Assembly (NCBI GenBank): GCA_964464755.1
Contig: CAYXGZ010000031.1
Location: 1-41,864 of the forward strand
Source: CAYXGZ01 sp964464755
Lineage (GTDB): Bacteria; Planctomycetota; MHYJ01; JACPRB01
Direction of reading: 5' to 3'
Length of the DNA stretch: 41,864 nucleotides
The position numbers and the translations under genes are program-made. Shown piece after piece: positions 7,270 to 14,961 of the stretch. Position 1 is the first letter of the stretch. Each line of letters begins with the position of its first letter. The notes under the pieces are model-generated. The model was not told the origin of the DNA. It saw only the letters and a list, made by a program, of their open reading frames with translations, and did not search any database.

Positions 7270-8505
7270 ATGAAGGCCCTGCTCGCCTCGACCGCCCTCG
7301 CCGTCGTCCTCGCCGGCCCGCTCTCCGCCCAGGACATGGGCGGCGGCGCGCCCCCGGCCCAGGACCCGCTCGCCAAGCGGCTCGCCGACGCCTACGTCCG
7401 CGCGGGCGACTGGATCGTCTCCCAGCAGGACGCCTCCGGCGCCTGGCTCACCGGCCCGAAGGACCGCCAGGGCCCGAGCCTCGCGTACACCGGCCTCGTG
7501 ATCGCCGCGCTCGCCGACGGCACCGCGGAGCAGAAGGCGAAGTACCGGCCCGCCGTCGACAAGGCCGTGAAGTGGTTCGTCTCCAAGCAGAACGCCGACG
7601 GCAGCTTCGGAGAGGGGCCCGGCAACGCGTACCTCAAGGTCTACACGACCGGCATCGCGCTCATGGCCCTCGGCATCGCCGCGCCCGACCAGAAGGACGC
7701 CATCGGCAACGCCCGCGGTTACCTCAAGAACAACCAGCTCAAGGAGGGCGACGCCAAAGGCGGCCTCGGCTACGGCGACAAGGAGCTCAAGGGCGTCGAC
7801 GACAAGGGCAAGCCCATCGAGAAGGCCGGCATCGCGAACCTCTCGACGACCGGTTTCGCCGCCGAGGGCCTGGCCCGGTCCGGCCTCCCGAAGGACGACG
7901 AGTTCTGGAAGCTCGTCGTCGAGTACGTCCAGAAGTGCCAGAACAACTCCGAGACGAACACCGACGCGGCCTTCCTCGCCAAGCTCAAGGAGAAGGGCCT
8001 CTCGATCGGCAACGACGGCGGGCTCTTCTACGCCGCCGACGCGGACCGCGACGTCCACAAGGCCGGCACGACCAAGATCGTCGACAAGGAGACGATCAAC
8101 AGCTACGGCTCGATGACGTACGACGGCATCAAGACCTACCTCTACGCCGGGCTCACCAAGGACGACCCGCGCGTGAAGTCCGCGGTGGACTGGGTCCGGA
8201 AGAACTACTCGGTCGAGGGCCACCCCGGCTTCGCCTTCGACGAGAAGCGCACGCACCTCATGGGGCTCTTCTACTACTACCTGCTGATGGCCCGCGCGTT
8301 CGAGGCGCTCGGCGAGCCGAAGTTCAAGACCTTCGACGGCAAGGAGCACGACTGGGCCGCCGAACTGGGCGAGCAGCTCCTCAAGGTCCAGAAGGAAAAC
8401 AAGATGTGGGTCAACGAGAACCCCCGGTGGTGGGAGTCGGACCCCGTGCTCGTCACCGTCTACGTGCTCAACACCCTGAACTCGGTGCAGAGGCATGTCC
8501 GCTAG
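7270..8505 (+). CDS. Secreted prenyltransferase/squalene-oxidase-repeat protein
   Basis: 411 residues with a Sec signal peptide (MKALLASTALAVVLAGPLSAQ) and AGGAG eight bases before the ATG. The mature part is an alpha/alpha toroid of the terpenoid-cyclase/prenyltransferase-repeat type. Repeated helices carry QQDASGAWLTG, KQNADGSFGEGPG, YLKVYTTGIALMAL and LSTTGFAAEGL. Homologues are abundant in Planctomycetota. Export makes a catalytic terpene role unlikely, and the DxDD protonation motif of squalene cyclases is not seen, so a binding or structural role is more likely (inference). The stop overlaps the start of ino1 by 11 bases. Confidence 0.75.
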   Translation: MKALLASTALAVVLAGPLSAQDMGGGAPPAQDPLAKRLADAYVRAGDWIVSQQDASGAWLTGPKDRQGPSLAYTGLVIAALADGTAEQKAKYRPAVDKAVKWFVSKQNADGSFGEGPGNAYLKVYTTGIALMALGIAAPDQKDAIGNARGYLKNNQLKEGDAKGGLGYGDKELKGVDDKGKPIEKAGIANLSTTGFAAEGLARSGLPKDDEFWKLVVEYVQKCQNNSETNTDAAFLAKLKEKGLSIGNDGGLFYAADADRDVHKAGTTKIVDKETINSYGSMTYDGIKTYLYAGLTKDDPRVKSAVDWVRKNYSVEGHPGFAFDEKRTHLMGLFYYYLLMARAFEALGEPKFKTFDGKEHDWAAELGEQLLKVQKENKMWVNENPRWWESDPVLVTVYVLNTLNSVQRHVR

Positions 8506-9727
8506 CGGAACCCGCCGCGTCGGGCTCTGGGCCGTCGGCGCGCTCGGCGCCGTGAGCACCCTCGTCGCCGCGGGCGTCGAGGCGATCAAGGCCGGCCTGG
8601 CGGGCCCGGCCGGGCTCGTCACGGCCGCCCCGGACTTCGAGGGGCTCGGGCTCGTCGATCCCGCCTCGATCGTGATCGGCGGCCACGAGATCCGCGGGGG
8701 CGACCTCGCGGCCTCCTCCGAGGAGTTCGCCCGCCTCAACGGCGTGCTGTCGCGCGAGCTGCTCGACGCGGTCCGCCCCGGCCTCCTCGCCGCGAGCGCG
8801 AACCTGCGCCCGGGCCTGGCCCTCGACTGCGGCGAGGCGATCCGCAAGCTCGCGCCCCTGGCCTCGGACCGGGACGGCTTCGCGCTCACCGACCTCGTCG
8901 CGGCGATCCAGGGCGACCTGCGCCAGTTCCAGTCGCGCAACCGGCTGGACGAGGTCGTCGTCGTGCACCTCGCCTCGGCCGAGGCGGGCGGGATCGACCC
9001 GGCGATCCGGACGTTCGAGGACCTGCAGACGCGTATCCTGGAGAACCGGCGCGAGGGGCTCCCGGCCAGCGTCCTCTACGCCTGGGCCGCGATCGACGCG
9101 GGCTACCCGTACGTCAACTTCACGTCGTCCACGGGCTCCAGCCACGCCGCGCTCGAGGAGCTGGCGCTCCGGCGGGGCGTGCCGCACGCGGGGCGCGACG
9201 GCAAGACGGGCGAGACGCTGCTCAAGACGGTGCTCGCGCCGATGTTCGTCGCCCGGCAGCTCAAGGTGCTCTCGTGGGAGGGCCACAACCTGCTCGGCAA
9301 CCGCGACGGCCTCGTCCTGGACAACCCCGCGAACCTCGCGGCGAAGGTGAAGGACAAGGACGCGGCGCTGCGGGAGATCCTCGGCGACCCGTCGGCCCAT
9401 TCGCGGGTCCGCATCGACTACGTCCCCTCGCTGGGCGACTGGAAGACGGCGTGGGACTTCATCCACTTCGAGGGCTGGCTCGGCGCGCGGATGTCCCTGC
9501 AGTTCACCTGGCAGGGCTGCGACTCGGCCCTCGCGGCGCCGCTGGTGCTGGACCTCGTGCGGCTCGCGGACCTGGCGCACCGCTCGGGCGAGAAGGGGGG
9601 GATGCGGCACGCGGCCGCGTTCTTCAAGGCGCCGTGGGGCGGGACGACGCACGACTTCCACGCCCAGATGGACGAGCTGGCGTCCTACGCGTCGGCCCGG
9701 CGGGCGAAGGTGGGGGTGGGGCGGTAG
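8495..9727 (+). CDS. ino1: Myo-inositol-1-phosphate synthase
   Basis: 410 residues. Converts glucose 6-phosphate to inositol 1-phosphate using NAD as an internal redox cofactor. The N-terminus is a Rossmann fold (RRVGLWAVGALGAVSTLVAAGVEA). Later segments include YVNFTSS, GRDGKTGETLLKTVLAPMF, NLLGNRDGLVLDNP, RIDYVPSLGD and MSLQFTWQGCDSALAAPLVLDL, all conserved in bacterial and archaeal Ino1. The ATG lies inside the end of the preceding gene. Oddity: the final 247 bp occur again at 11063-11309, and the last 21 codons may occur again in diverged form at 14962-15024, so the 3' end looks like an integration target. Confidence 0.93.
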   Translation: MSASGTRRVGLWAVGALGAVSTLVAAGVEAIKAGLAGPAGLVTAAPDFEGLGLVDPASIVIGGHEIRGGDLAASSEEFARLNGVLSRELLDAVRPGLLAASANLRPGLALDCGEAIRKLAPLASDRDGFALTDLVAAIQGDLRQFQSRNRLDEVVVVHLASAEAGGIDPAIRTFEDLQTRILENRREGLPASVLYAWAAIDAGYPYVNFTSSTGSSHAALEELALRRGVPHAGRDGKTGETLLKTVLAPMFVARQLKVLSWEGHNLLGNRDGLVLDNPANLAAKVKDKDAALREILGDPSAHSRVRIDYVPSLGDWKTAWDFIHFEGWLGARMSLQFTWQGCDSALAAPLVLDLVRLADLAHRSGEKGGMRHAAAFFKAPWGGTTHDFHAQMDELASYASARRAKVGVGR

Positions 9728-9870
9728 AAGGCGGGCCGGACGAAGGCAGAAGCCGGGGACGGGGTCGTGAGGAGGTGCTCGCCGGGCCCGGGGGTGGCCG
9801 AGTTCCGGGGCTGAGGCCGGGCGATCCTCGAATCGGTGAACCGTCGGCGCGGCCTTACGTCTCAGGGACC

Positions 9871-11040
9871 ATGAGATCGCCGGCGTTCATGCTCCTGGCC
9901 GGGGCCATGATCCTCGGGTGCAACCGGGCCTCCGCGCCCCCGGCGCCGGTCCCTTCCCAGGCCCCCGCTCCCCCGCCCGAGGTCGGCGCCTTCGAGCGGT
10001 TGACGGCGAACGAGTGGGGGGATGAACGTACCCGGCTCGTGCTGAACCGGGACGGCCGTTACGCCTGGACCCAGATGCCCGGTCCGCCGTGCGGCACCCC
10101 GGATTTTGATCGGGAGGGGGCCTGGAGCCTGGAATGGCACGGGGGCCAGGGCTTGGTCACCTTCGAGGGCGGGGAGGTGGCGGCCATCCGGTTCGAGGGC
10201 CGCGACCTCCGGTTCATCGGCAGCATCCTCCACCCCGGGGATCCGATCCCCGATCCGCTCGTGGACGGGCCGCGCACGCCGGCCGAACTTCCCAGGCTTC
10301 GGAAACTCCCGCTCTGGGAGGAGTTGACCGCGACGCCGTGGCGGCGGACCAACGATTTCAACCTGGCCATAAGTCCGGACGCCTTGGAGTTCGGCCGCGA
10401 CGGACGGTACCGGGCCGGGTATCGGCGGGGGGCCGGCGGGCACGGCGGGCTGTGGTCGCTGGAGCTCCGGGGACCCTACCCGGTCGTCACGGCGGTCCTG
10501 GTGCAGGTGCCGGACCCGAACGACGACGATCTCCGGACGCCCGCCGCGGAGTCGACGCAATACTCGATCCACCGCGAGGTGGACATCGCCGGGGGAGTGC
10601 TCCGGGTCAACGCCGATTCCTACTACCGCGCGGACGACGCCACGCCGGTCCGGCTCTTCACGTTCGACTCGTATCGCCGATCGGTGCGCTGCACGGGCCG
10701 GTGGACCGGTCCGTTCCGGGCCCGGCAGCCGAAGGAGCTGGAATTGACGTTCGAGAACGACGACCCAAGGCGGGGATTCACGAAGGAACTCCAATCCCTC
10801 CGCCTGACCGAGACCCCGGGCGCCTTCCAGGGGCGTTCCTTCACCAACGCCGGAGCTCCGCGGCTCCTCGTCGAGGTCCCCCTGGACTTCCGCCTTGCGG
10901 ATGGGGAGAAGCGGGTCCACCGGGTGCAGGTCACCCCCACGATCCCGGGGGAGCACGTGTACCTGCAGATCGAGTTCTCCTTCAAGGATCTCGGGCAGCC
11001 CTACACGGCGCGCCAGACCTACATCGTCCCGGTCGAGTAG
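9871..11040 (+). CDS. Lipoprotein of unknown function
   Basis: 389 residues. The signal MRSPAFMLLAGAMILGCN ends in the lipobox LGCN and is followed by a Pro/Ala-rich linker. The rest is predicted beta-rich, with two similar half-domains: FERLTANEWGDERTRLVLNRDGRYAWTQM is matched later by LWEELTATPWRRTNDF and LEFGRDGRYRAGYRR, each followed by a WSLE strand. This looks like an internal duplication of a lipocalin- or META-like sheet domain, though I recognise no named family. Codon use is slightly less GC-extreme than its neighbours. It sits alone between ino1 and the duplicated ino1 tail, so it is likely cargo of the insertion event. Confidence 0.75.
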   Translation: MRSPAFMLLAGAMILGCNRASAPPAPVPSQAPAPPPEVGAFERLTANEWGDERTRLVLNRDGRYAWTQMPGPPCGTPDFDREGAWSLEWHGGQGLVTFEGGEVAAIRFEGRDLRFIGSILHPGDPIPDPLVDGPRTPAELPRLRKLPLWEELTATPWRRTNDFNLAISPDALEFGRDGRYRAGYRRGAGGHGGLWSLELRGPYPVVTAVLVQVPDPNDDDLRTPAAESTQYSIHREVDIAGGVLRVNADSYYRADDATPVRLFTFDSYRRSVRCTGRWTGPFRARQPKELELTFENDDPRRGFTKELQSLRLTETPGAFQGRSFTNAGAPRLLVEVPLDFRLADGEKRVHRVQVTPTIPGEHVYLQIEFSFKDLGQPYTARQTYIVPVE

Positions 11041-11062
11041 GCCCCTCCGGATTCCCCTGTGC

Positions 11063-11309
11063 CGGCGCGCAGATGTCCCTGCAGTTCACCTGGCCGGGCT
11101 GCGACTCGGCCCTCGCGGCGCCGCTGGTGCTCGACCTCGTGCGGCTCGCGGACTTGGCGCACCGCTCGGGCGAGAAGGGCGGGATGCGCCACGCGGCCGC
11201 GTTCTTCAAGGCCCCGTGGGGCGGGACGACGCACGACTTCCACGCGCAGATGGACGAGCTGGCGTCCTACGCGTCGGCTCGGCGGGCGAAGGTGGGGGTG
11301 GGGCGGTAG
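11063..11309 (+). pseudogene. Duplicated 3' end of ino1
   Basis: Matches 9481-9727 without gaps over 247 bp with nine differences by my count (about 96%). Seven are synonymous in the ino1 frame; the other two change Arg to Gln and the conserved Gln of FTWQGC to Pro. The frame stays open to the same stop codon but has no start or N-terminal domain, so it cannot make Ino1. The excess of silent changes implies that the two tails diverged while each was part of a functional gene, for example in different strains, before being joined here. Confidence 0.85.
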
Positions 11310-11372
11310 AAGAGAGCCCGAACGAAGGCCGATTCGGGCGACTCACTTCGGGTCTGAAGAACGTGAGGGGCG

Positions 11373-11506
11373 GGGGATCCCGCCTTGAGAACCGGAGCGG
11401 CCCAATCGGACACGCCCATCGAACCCGAGCATGCCTCGCCATCCGGCCCTCGGACGGTCCACGAGCGCCCGGGCACTCCCCGGCTAAGACTCAAAGCTCC
11501 CTTGGC
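11373..11506 (-). repeat. Promoter-bearing repeat, copy A
   Basis: About 134 bp, alignable with copies B and C. On the minus strand it carries CATGCT, eight bases (CGGGTTCG), then ATG at 11419, which opens a 50-codon frame into the antisense of the ino1 tail (stop at 11267). A GC hairpin region with a GGACCGTCC core lies upstream of the hexamer. Of the three minus-strand copies, this one has the poorest -10. It sits back to back with copy D on the other strand. Confidence 0.7.
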
Positions 11507-11559
11507 GTGTCGGGCCGGGCACCGCCCCAGTCCCTCGCCGCCGCATCCCCCCCAAGGCC

Positions 11560-11650
11560 AACTAGCGGGGTATACTGGCTTCCGATGACCCTGTCCGATA
11601 GCCCCCATTTCGGATCTCCAAGCGGAATCCCCCGTCCTTACCCCCTTCCC
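11560..11650 (+). repeat. Promoter-bearing repeat, copy D (inverted)
   Basis: Plus-strand copy of the same element. From the TATACT onward about 79 bases align with copy C at roughly 78% identity with one single-base gap. The shared blocks are the -10 hexamer, the ATG eight bases on, TGTCCGA and TCTCCAAGCGG. The stretch just before it, CTAGCGGGG, also matches copy B. It lies upstream of the ATPase gene at 11806. The rest of the interval 11310-11805 holds only copy A and GC-rich sequence without a recognisable gene. Confidence 0.65.
11571..11576 (+). promoter_or_regulatory. -10 element TATACT in repeat D
   Basis: TATACT ends eight bases before the ATG at 11585, like the leaderless starts elsewhere in the window. 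It probably drives the small frame and the ATPase gene downstream. Confidence 0.5.
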
Positions 11651-11728
11651 AGCCCGGATCCCGCCGCCCGGATCGACCTTCGCATGGCCTCCCTTCTCAA
11701 TACGTGCAAGGAGGGGCATTTTTCGTAG
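11585..11728 (+). CDS. Possible small leader ORF, 47 codons
   Basis: An open frame beginning MTLSDSPHFGSPSG directly behind the TATACT of repeat D and ending at 11728, 77 bases before the ATPase start. It has no recognisable domain. Because repeat D has a one-base gap relative to copy C, the peptide is not conserved between copies, which argues that the frame matters, if at all, as a leader and not for its product. Confidence 0.25.
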   Translation: MTLSDSPHFGSPSGIPRPYPLPSPDPAARIDLRMASLLNTCKEGHFS

Positions 11729-11805
11729 GACAACGGTCCAAGCTTCGACCAATCGGCCGTTTTGTTGGACTCAACCAGATTGAGATATTCGCAAGGAGTG
11801 GGGCG

Positions 11806-13437
11806 ATGGCGCGTAAGCAAGAGTCCAAGTTCAAATTCAGAAACGCTGACAACATTGGCGCGGCTGATGCAGAGTCAGATCAGGCCTTCCTGAAGAGCTG
11901 CTTCATCGATTCGGGTGAACTCCAAATCCTCTCTGACTGTTCAGACCACCGCAGGATCATACTGGGGAAGACGGGTTCTGGAAAGACTGCCCTCTTAAGT
12001 CAACTAGCTGAAGACCAGGATAGGGTCATTAACATCAAACCGGAGAGCCTTGCACTCTCCTACATATCCAACTCTACCATCCTGAAGTTCATCCAAGAGT
12101 TGGGCGTCAAGCTAGACATATTCTTCAAGCTGTTGTGGAGGCATGTATTCACCGTCGAACTGCTAAAGCGCCACTTCAAGATTGATAATGAAGGGTCCAA
12201 GCGGTCCTTTACTGAGAAGATAAAGGGCATGTTCCGAGGAGAAAAGGACAAGAAGGCTATCGCATACCTTGAGGAGTGGGGAAAGTCATTCTGGGAGGAG
12301 ACGGAATACAGGATCAAGGAAGTGACCACAAAGTTGGAGACTGATTTGGAAGGAGCCATAAGGGTAAAGGTCCCTGGGATAGGCGCCTCTGGAGCTGAAT
12401 CTGAGAAGTTGACTGAGGAGCAACGAGCCGAAATTGTCCAGCGTGCGCAGCATGTTGTAAATGAGGTTCAAATCAGGCAATTGTCAGACATTATCGAGCT
12501 CGCCGATAAGGTGCTCGATGATCCTCAGAAGCCCTACTACATCACCATTGATAGGCTGGATGAGCAGTGGATCGAAGACCGCCTTAGGTATCGGCTGATC
12601 CGAGCGCTTATTGAAACGGTTCGTGATTTTCAGAGAATTCGAAACGCAAAGCTAGTTGTGGCACTACGGTTCGATTTGTTGGGCCGGGTGTTCAGGCTGA
12701 CGCGTGACGCCGGTTTCCAAGAGGAGAAATACGAATCGCTTTACATGCCAGTTGAATGGAATAGGGAGTCGTTGATCGAGCTGTTGAACACTCGCATTGA
12801 CCATCTGATTCAGGGCCGCTACACAAGGCAGGCCGTTACCTCTAAGGACATTCTGCCTCGTACCTGCGATGGGGTATCTGGTGTCGATTTCATCGTTAAC
12901 CGGACTCTCCTGCGGCCCCGTGATGTGATTCTTTTCTTCAATCTGTGCATCAAAGAGGCGCACGGATCACCAGTCATCAATGCAGAAATGATCCGCCGAG
13001 CTGAGTGGGAGTACTCGAGGTTGAGGTTGCGCGCCATTGGGGACGAATGGTCTGCGGATTATCCAAGACTGATGGATAGCGTTCTTTGCCTCAAGGCCCA
13101 GCAGAGCCCATTCAGGATTGGAGACATTGGAAGGGGCGTATGGGACGACCTGTGCCTCGAGTTGGCGACAGTCGGGATTGGAGAGGACGATCCCCTGTGT
13201 AAGAGTGCTCTTGAGGTTATCGAATCGGGATTCTCCCTCTTGGAATTCAAACGTCTGTTGTTTCATACGCTTTATAAGGTTGGCATCGTCGGTCTTAAAC
13301 TTGAGGCATTCGAGAAGACTCGGTGGATAGGTGGAAGGCTTGATATGTCGGCGGCCGAAATTGACGAAGATTGTAAGGTCAGCGTTCATCCCGCATTTTG
13401 GCGAGTTCTTGGAATAAGAACGCGGGTGACGGCATAG
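11806..13437 (+). CDS. P-loop ATPase, Sll1717-like (accessory)
   Basis: 543 residues. The N-terminus FRNADNIGAADAESD leads to the Walker A motif GKTGSGKTAL (about residues 53-62). A charged helical region (about 110-230) follows, then a Walker B-like strand ITIDRLDEQW, LIRALIETVRDFQRI and LVVALRFDLLGRVF, and a C-terminal winged-helix-like part. The order of motifs matches the family annotated as P-loop ATPase, Sll1717/FunZ type; its biological role is unestablished. AAGGAG lies about 8 bases before the ATG. Codon use is mixed at third positions and GC is near 50%, in sharp contrast to the chromosome, so the gene is a recent acquisition. It is single, with no adjacent nuclease or methylase, so a defence role is only a possibility. 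Confidence 0.8.
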   Translation: MARKQESKFKFRNADNIGAADAESDQAFLKSCFIDSGELQILSDCSDHRRIILGKTGSGKTALLSQLAEDQDRVINIKPESLALSYISNSTILKFIQELGVKLDIFFKLLWRHVFTVELLKRHFKIDNEGSKRSFTEKIKGMFRGEKDKKAIAYLEEWGKSFWEETEYRIKEVTTKLETDLEGAIRVKVPGIGASGAESEKLTEEQRAEIVQRAQHVVNEVQIRQLSDIIELADKVLDDPQKPYYITIDRLDEQWIEDRLRYRLIRALIETVRDFQRIRNAKLVVALRFDLLGRVFRLTRDAGFQEEKYESLYMPVEWNRESLIELLNTRIDHLIQGRYTRQAVTSKDILPRTCDGVSGVDFIVNRTLLRPRDVILFFNLCIKEAHGSPVINAEMIRRAEWEYSRLRLRAIGDEWSADYPRLMDSVLCLKAQQSPFRIGDIGRGVWDDLCLELATVGIGEDDPLCKSALEVIESGFSLLEFKRLLFHTLYKVGIVGLKLEAFEKTRWIGGRLDMSAAEIDEDCKVSVHPAFWRVLGIRTRVTA

Positions 13438-13845
13438 GCCAAGCGGTCAAGGCAATGGTGCCTCTAGAACGGCGTGGTAGGGAGTAGGCCATGCGATGGC
13501 CGAACCGGGTCGCGGGATCCGGTCTGGAGTCACGGGTAGGGAAGGGGATCCTGCCTGGTGAACCGAAGCGGCCTCATCGGACGCGCTCATCGAACCCGAG
13601 TATGCCCCGCTAGGAGCCCCGGGGGACGGTCCCCGAGCGCCCCGGGCACCACCCGGCGAGAACTCAAGGCTCCCTTTGCTCCCCACGTGGGAAGATTGGC
13701 GAACTACGGAGTCAATCATGTCTGCACCCAACCCCCATCAACTCAGGCCGTCTCGCTTGGGCGTCCAGGCTGTGCCAAGGGGTGCGGTCACCTCGTAATG
13801 GGCCGCACAAACGTCCCCTGCAGCTTACCTGGGCACCGAAAACGT
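13438..13845. other. Intergenic stretch between ATPase and membrane protein
   Basis: 408 bases without a supportable gene. It contains repeat copy B (13544-13677). The minus-strand ATG of copy B (13590) opens a 47-codon frame that ends at 13447, facing the end of the ATPase gene; it has no downstream partner. The remainder (about 13680-13845) is of intermediate GC and shows nothing I recognise. Confidence 0.6.
13544..13677 (-). repeat. Promoter-bearing repeat, copy B
   Basis: About 134 bp, 54 of the first 60 bases identical to copy C. On the minus strand CATACT (13599-13604) is followed by CGGGTTCG and an ATG at 13590. A GC hairpin (CGGGG and CCCCG around GACGGT) lies on the upstream side. 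It points at the convergent 3' end of the ATPase gene, so any transcript would be antisense to it. Confidence 0.75.
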
Positions 13846-14145
13846 TCAGAGGCGCACCCGAGCAACCAATGCGGCACAGCACATGGTGACTAGCGCAAGA
13901 GCGCAGGCCACAATGGACTTGGCCCTGCTGGATTCAGGGTTGCGGAGCTTGATGAGCAGACCTACGGCGATCACACCTGAAGTCAATCCTGCTGCTAGGG
14001 TAATCACGGGGATCAGGTAATCTAGCTTGGTCAAATCGATGCCGAAGCCCAAGACCCCGACCAGAATCGTGAATGTCCTGTACGAGAGATAGCAGACGCT
14101 CACTGCTGAAGCAGTGATGAGAAGGACTAGCCACTGGCGAATCAT
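13846..14145 (-). CDS. Small integral membrane protein, 99 residues
   Basis: Nearly all hydrophobic, with three or four membrane segments: WLVLLITASAVSVCYLSY (about 4-21), TILVGVLGFGI (about 26-36), YLIPVITLAAGLTSGVIAVG (about 43-62) and IVACALALVTMCCAALVA (about 78-95). Short charged loops (KLRNPESSRAK) lie between. No family recognised. Its ATG overlaps the TGA of the 45-codon leader frame by ATGA, so it is probably translated by coupling from the repeat C promoter. Lower GC than the chromosome. It could be a membrane component or immunity-type partner of island genes; that is speculation. Confidence 0.6.
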   Translation of the reverse strand: MIRQWLVLLITASAVSVCYLSYRTFTILVGVLGFGIDLTKLDYLIPVITLAAGLTSGVIAVGLLIKLRNPESSRAKSIVACALALVTMCCAALVARVRL

Positions 14146-14279
14146 CGTTTTGCTATTTTCAAAGGTAAGGAAGATAGCCCAAACGAAAGCAGAAACTGGC
14201 GACGGGTCGGGTTCGGGAAGAGGGGAAGGGCGGGGGATCCCGCTTGGAGAACCGAAGCGGCCTTGTCGGACACGCTCAT
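14142..14279 (-). CDS. 45-codon leader ORF from repeat C
   Basis: Begins at the repeat C ATG, eight bases after TATACT, and encodes MSVSDKAASVLQAGSPALP followed by LFPNPTRRQFLLSFGL. It ends with TGA inside ATGA, so the next reading frame starts at its stop codon. The first 19 codons are repeat-derived; the second half is unique and contains an RRQFLL stretch reminiscent of a Tat motif, but nothing follows it. Most likely it is a translated leader that delivers ribosomes to the membrane-protein start. Confidence 0.45.
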   Translation of the reverse strand: MSVSDKAASVLQAGSPALPLFPNPTRRQFLLSFGLSSLPLKIAKR

Positions 14280-14366
14280 CGAACCCGAGTATACGCCGCC
14301 ATTGGGTCCTCGGGGCGGTCCCCGAGCGCCCTGGTCGTTCCCGGCCAAGAATCAGACCTACCTTGG
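14233..14366 (-). repeat. Promoter-bearing repeat, copy C
   Basis: About 134 bp. This copy has the best promoter: TATACT at 14288-14293 on the minus strand, eight bases, then ATG at 14279. Upstream is a perfect hairpin, CTCGGGG-CGGT-CCCCGAG. The sequence flanking it toward 14172 (AGCCCAAACGAAAGCAGAAACTGG) also resembles the base run just after both ino1 tails, so the repeat unit may extend to about 200 bp. Confidence 0.75.
14288..14293 (-). promoter_or_regulatory. -10 element TATACT in repeat C
   Basis: Minus-strand TATACT ending eight bases before the leader ATG at 14279. It matches the hexamer ahead of the AddB-like gene (16929) and of repeat D exactly. Confidence 0.55.
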
Positions 14367-14439
14367 TGTCCAGTCCGGCACAGGGGGAAGTGCACGCGTT
14401 GTACGACAGTGGGCTTGCCCGATGCCATAGTCATCTAGG

Positions 14440-14856
14440 CTACCCAAGTTGCTGGGACTTTATGATGATCAGATAGAGCAGATAGGCCAGCAAGCCAATG
14501 ATCATTAACAACGTTCCAGCAGCTCCGAGTAGCTTTCCAGCCACCGCCGCACCTTCCGGTTCCATTCCGATGCTACGACAACGCTTCTCATGTTCCACGC
14601 CCTTCATCCACGCCACTGGACATCCGAGGCCACAAAGGGCCCACCCGAAGAGACCCCACAGCAGCACCTCGCCGGAACCGGGGACCTTCGTACCGGCCTG
14701 CCGAAAGGACCTTTGGCCTCTTTGAGCATCACCTTGCCCGCGTCGTTGAGGGTGACCCTGCTGGATCAAGCGCACAGGTGGCGAATACCCACAGTGGGGA
14801 CATTGCGGAGCCTTCGTGGACAGCTTCTCTCCGCATTCGGGGCACGGCTGGATCAC
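14440..14856 (-). CDS. Zinc-ribbon membrane protein, 138 residues
   Basis: The N-terminus IQPCPECGEKLSTKAPQC plus PHC is a zinc ribbon (Cys 5, 8, 19 and 22, CxxC-x10-CxxC). A Gln/Arg/Gly-rich linker follows, then hydrophobic segments EVLLWGLFGWALCGLGCPVA (about 63-82) and LLGAAGTLLMIIGLLAYLLYLIII (about 108-131). The start is a GTG at 14856 with no clear ribosome binding site. Zinc ribbons joined to membrane helices are widespread in bacteria and mostly of unknown role. It may form an operon with the downstream membrane protein, but repeat C lies between and carries its own promoter. Confidence 0.6.
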   Translation of the reverse strand: MIQPCPECGEKLSTKAPQCPHCGYSPPVRLIQQGHPQRRGQGDAQRGQRSFRQAGTKVPGSGEVLLWGLFGWALCGLGCPVAWMKGVEHEKRCRSIGMEPEGAAVAGKLLGAAGTLLMIIGLLAYLLYLIIIKSQQLG

Positions 14857-14961
14857 TTCGCGAGAGGCTAACGACGTTGCGAGCCCCGTTCAAGATGCAA
14901 TGGTATGTATCTCCCGTGGACGGATATGGAACAGCCTCTTGAATTGGGGGCATGGCTCGTC

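Noticed and set aside
13558..13893. Plus-strand frame across repeat B (MNRSGLIGRAHRTRV)
   Set aside because: The peptide similarity among repeat copies (RSGLxGxAHRTR) follows from nucleotide identity of the repeat. There is no ribosome binding site or family match, and the frame runs against the promoter direction of the repeat.
14233..14366. tRNA-like T arm (GGTTCGAT) in the repeats
   Set aside because: The minus strand contains GGGTTCGATG, but no 5-bp T stem closes around it and no acceptor or anticodon arm is present.
11310..14400. Integron cassette array with attC sites
   Set aside because: The repeats between genes first suggested attC, but I see no RYYYAAC/GTTRRRY core pair and no integron integrase. 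Copies also occur in both orientations and carry a promoter.
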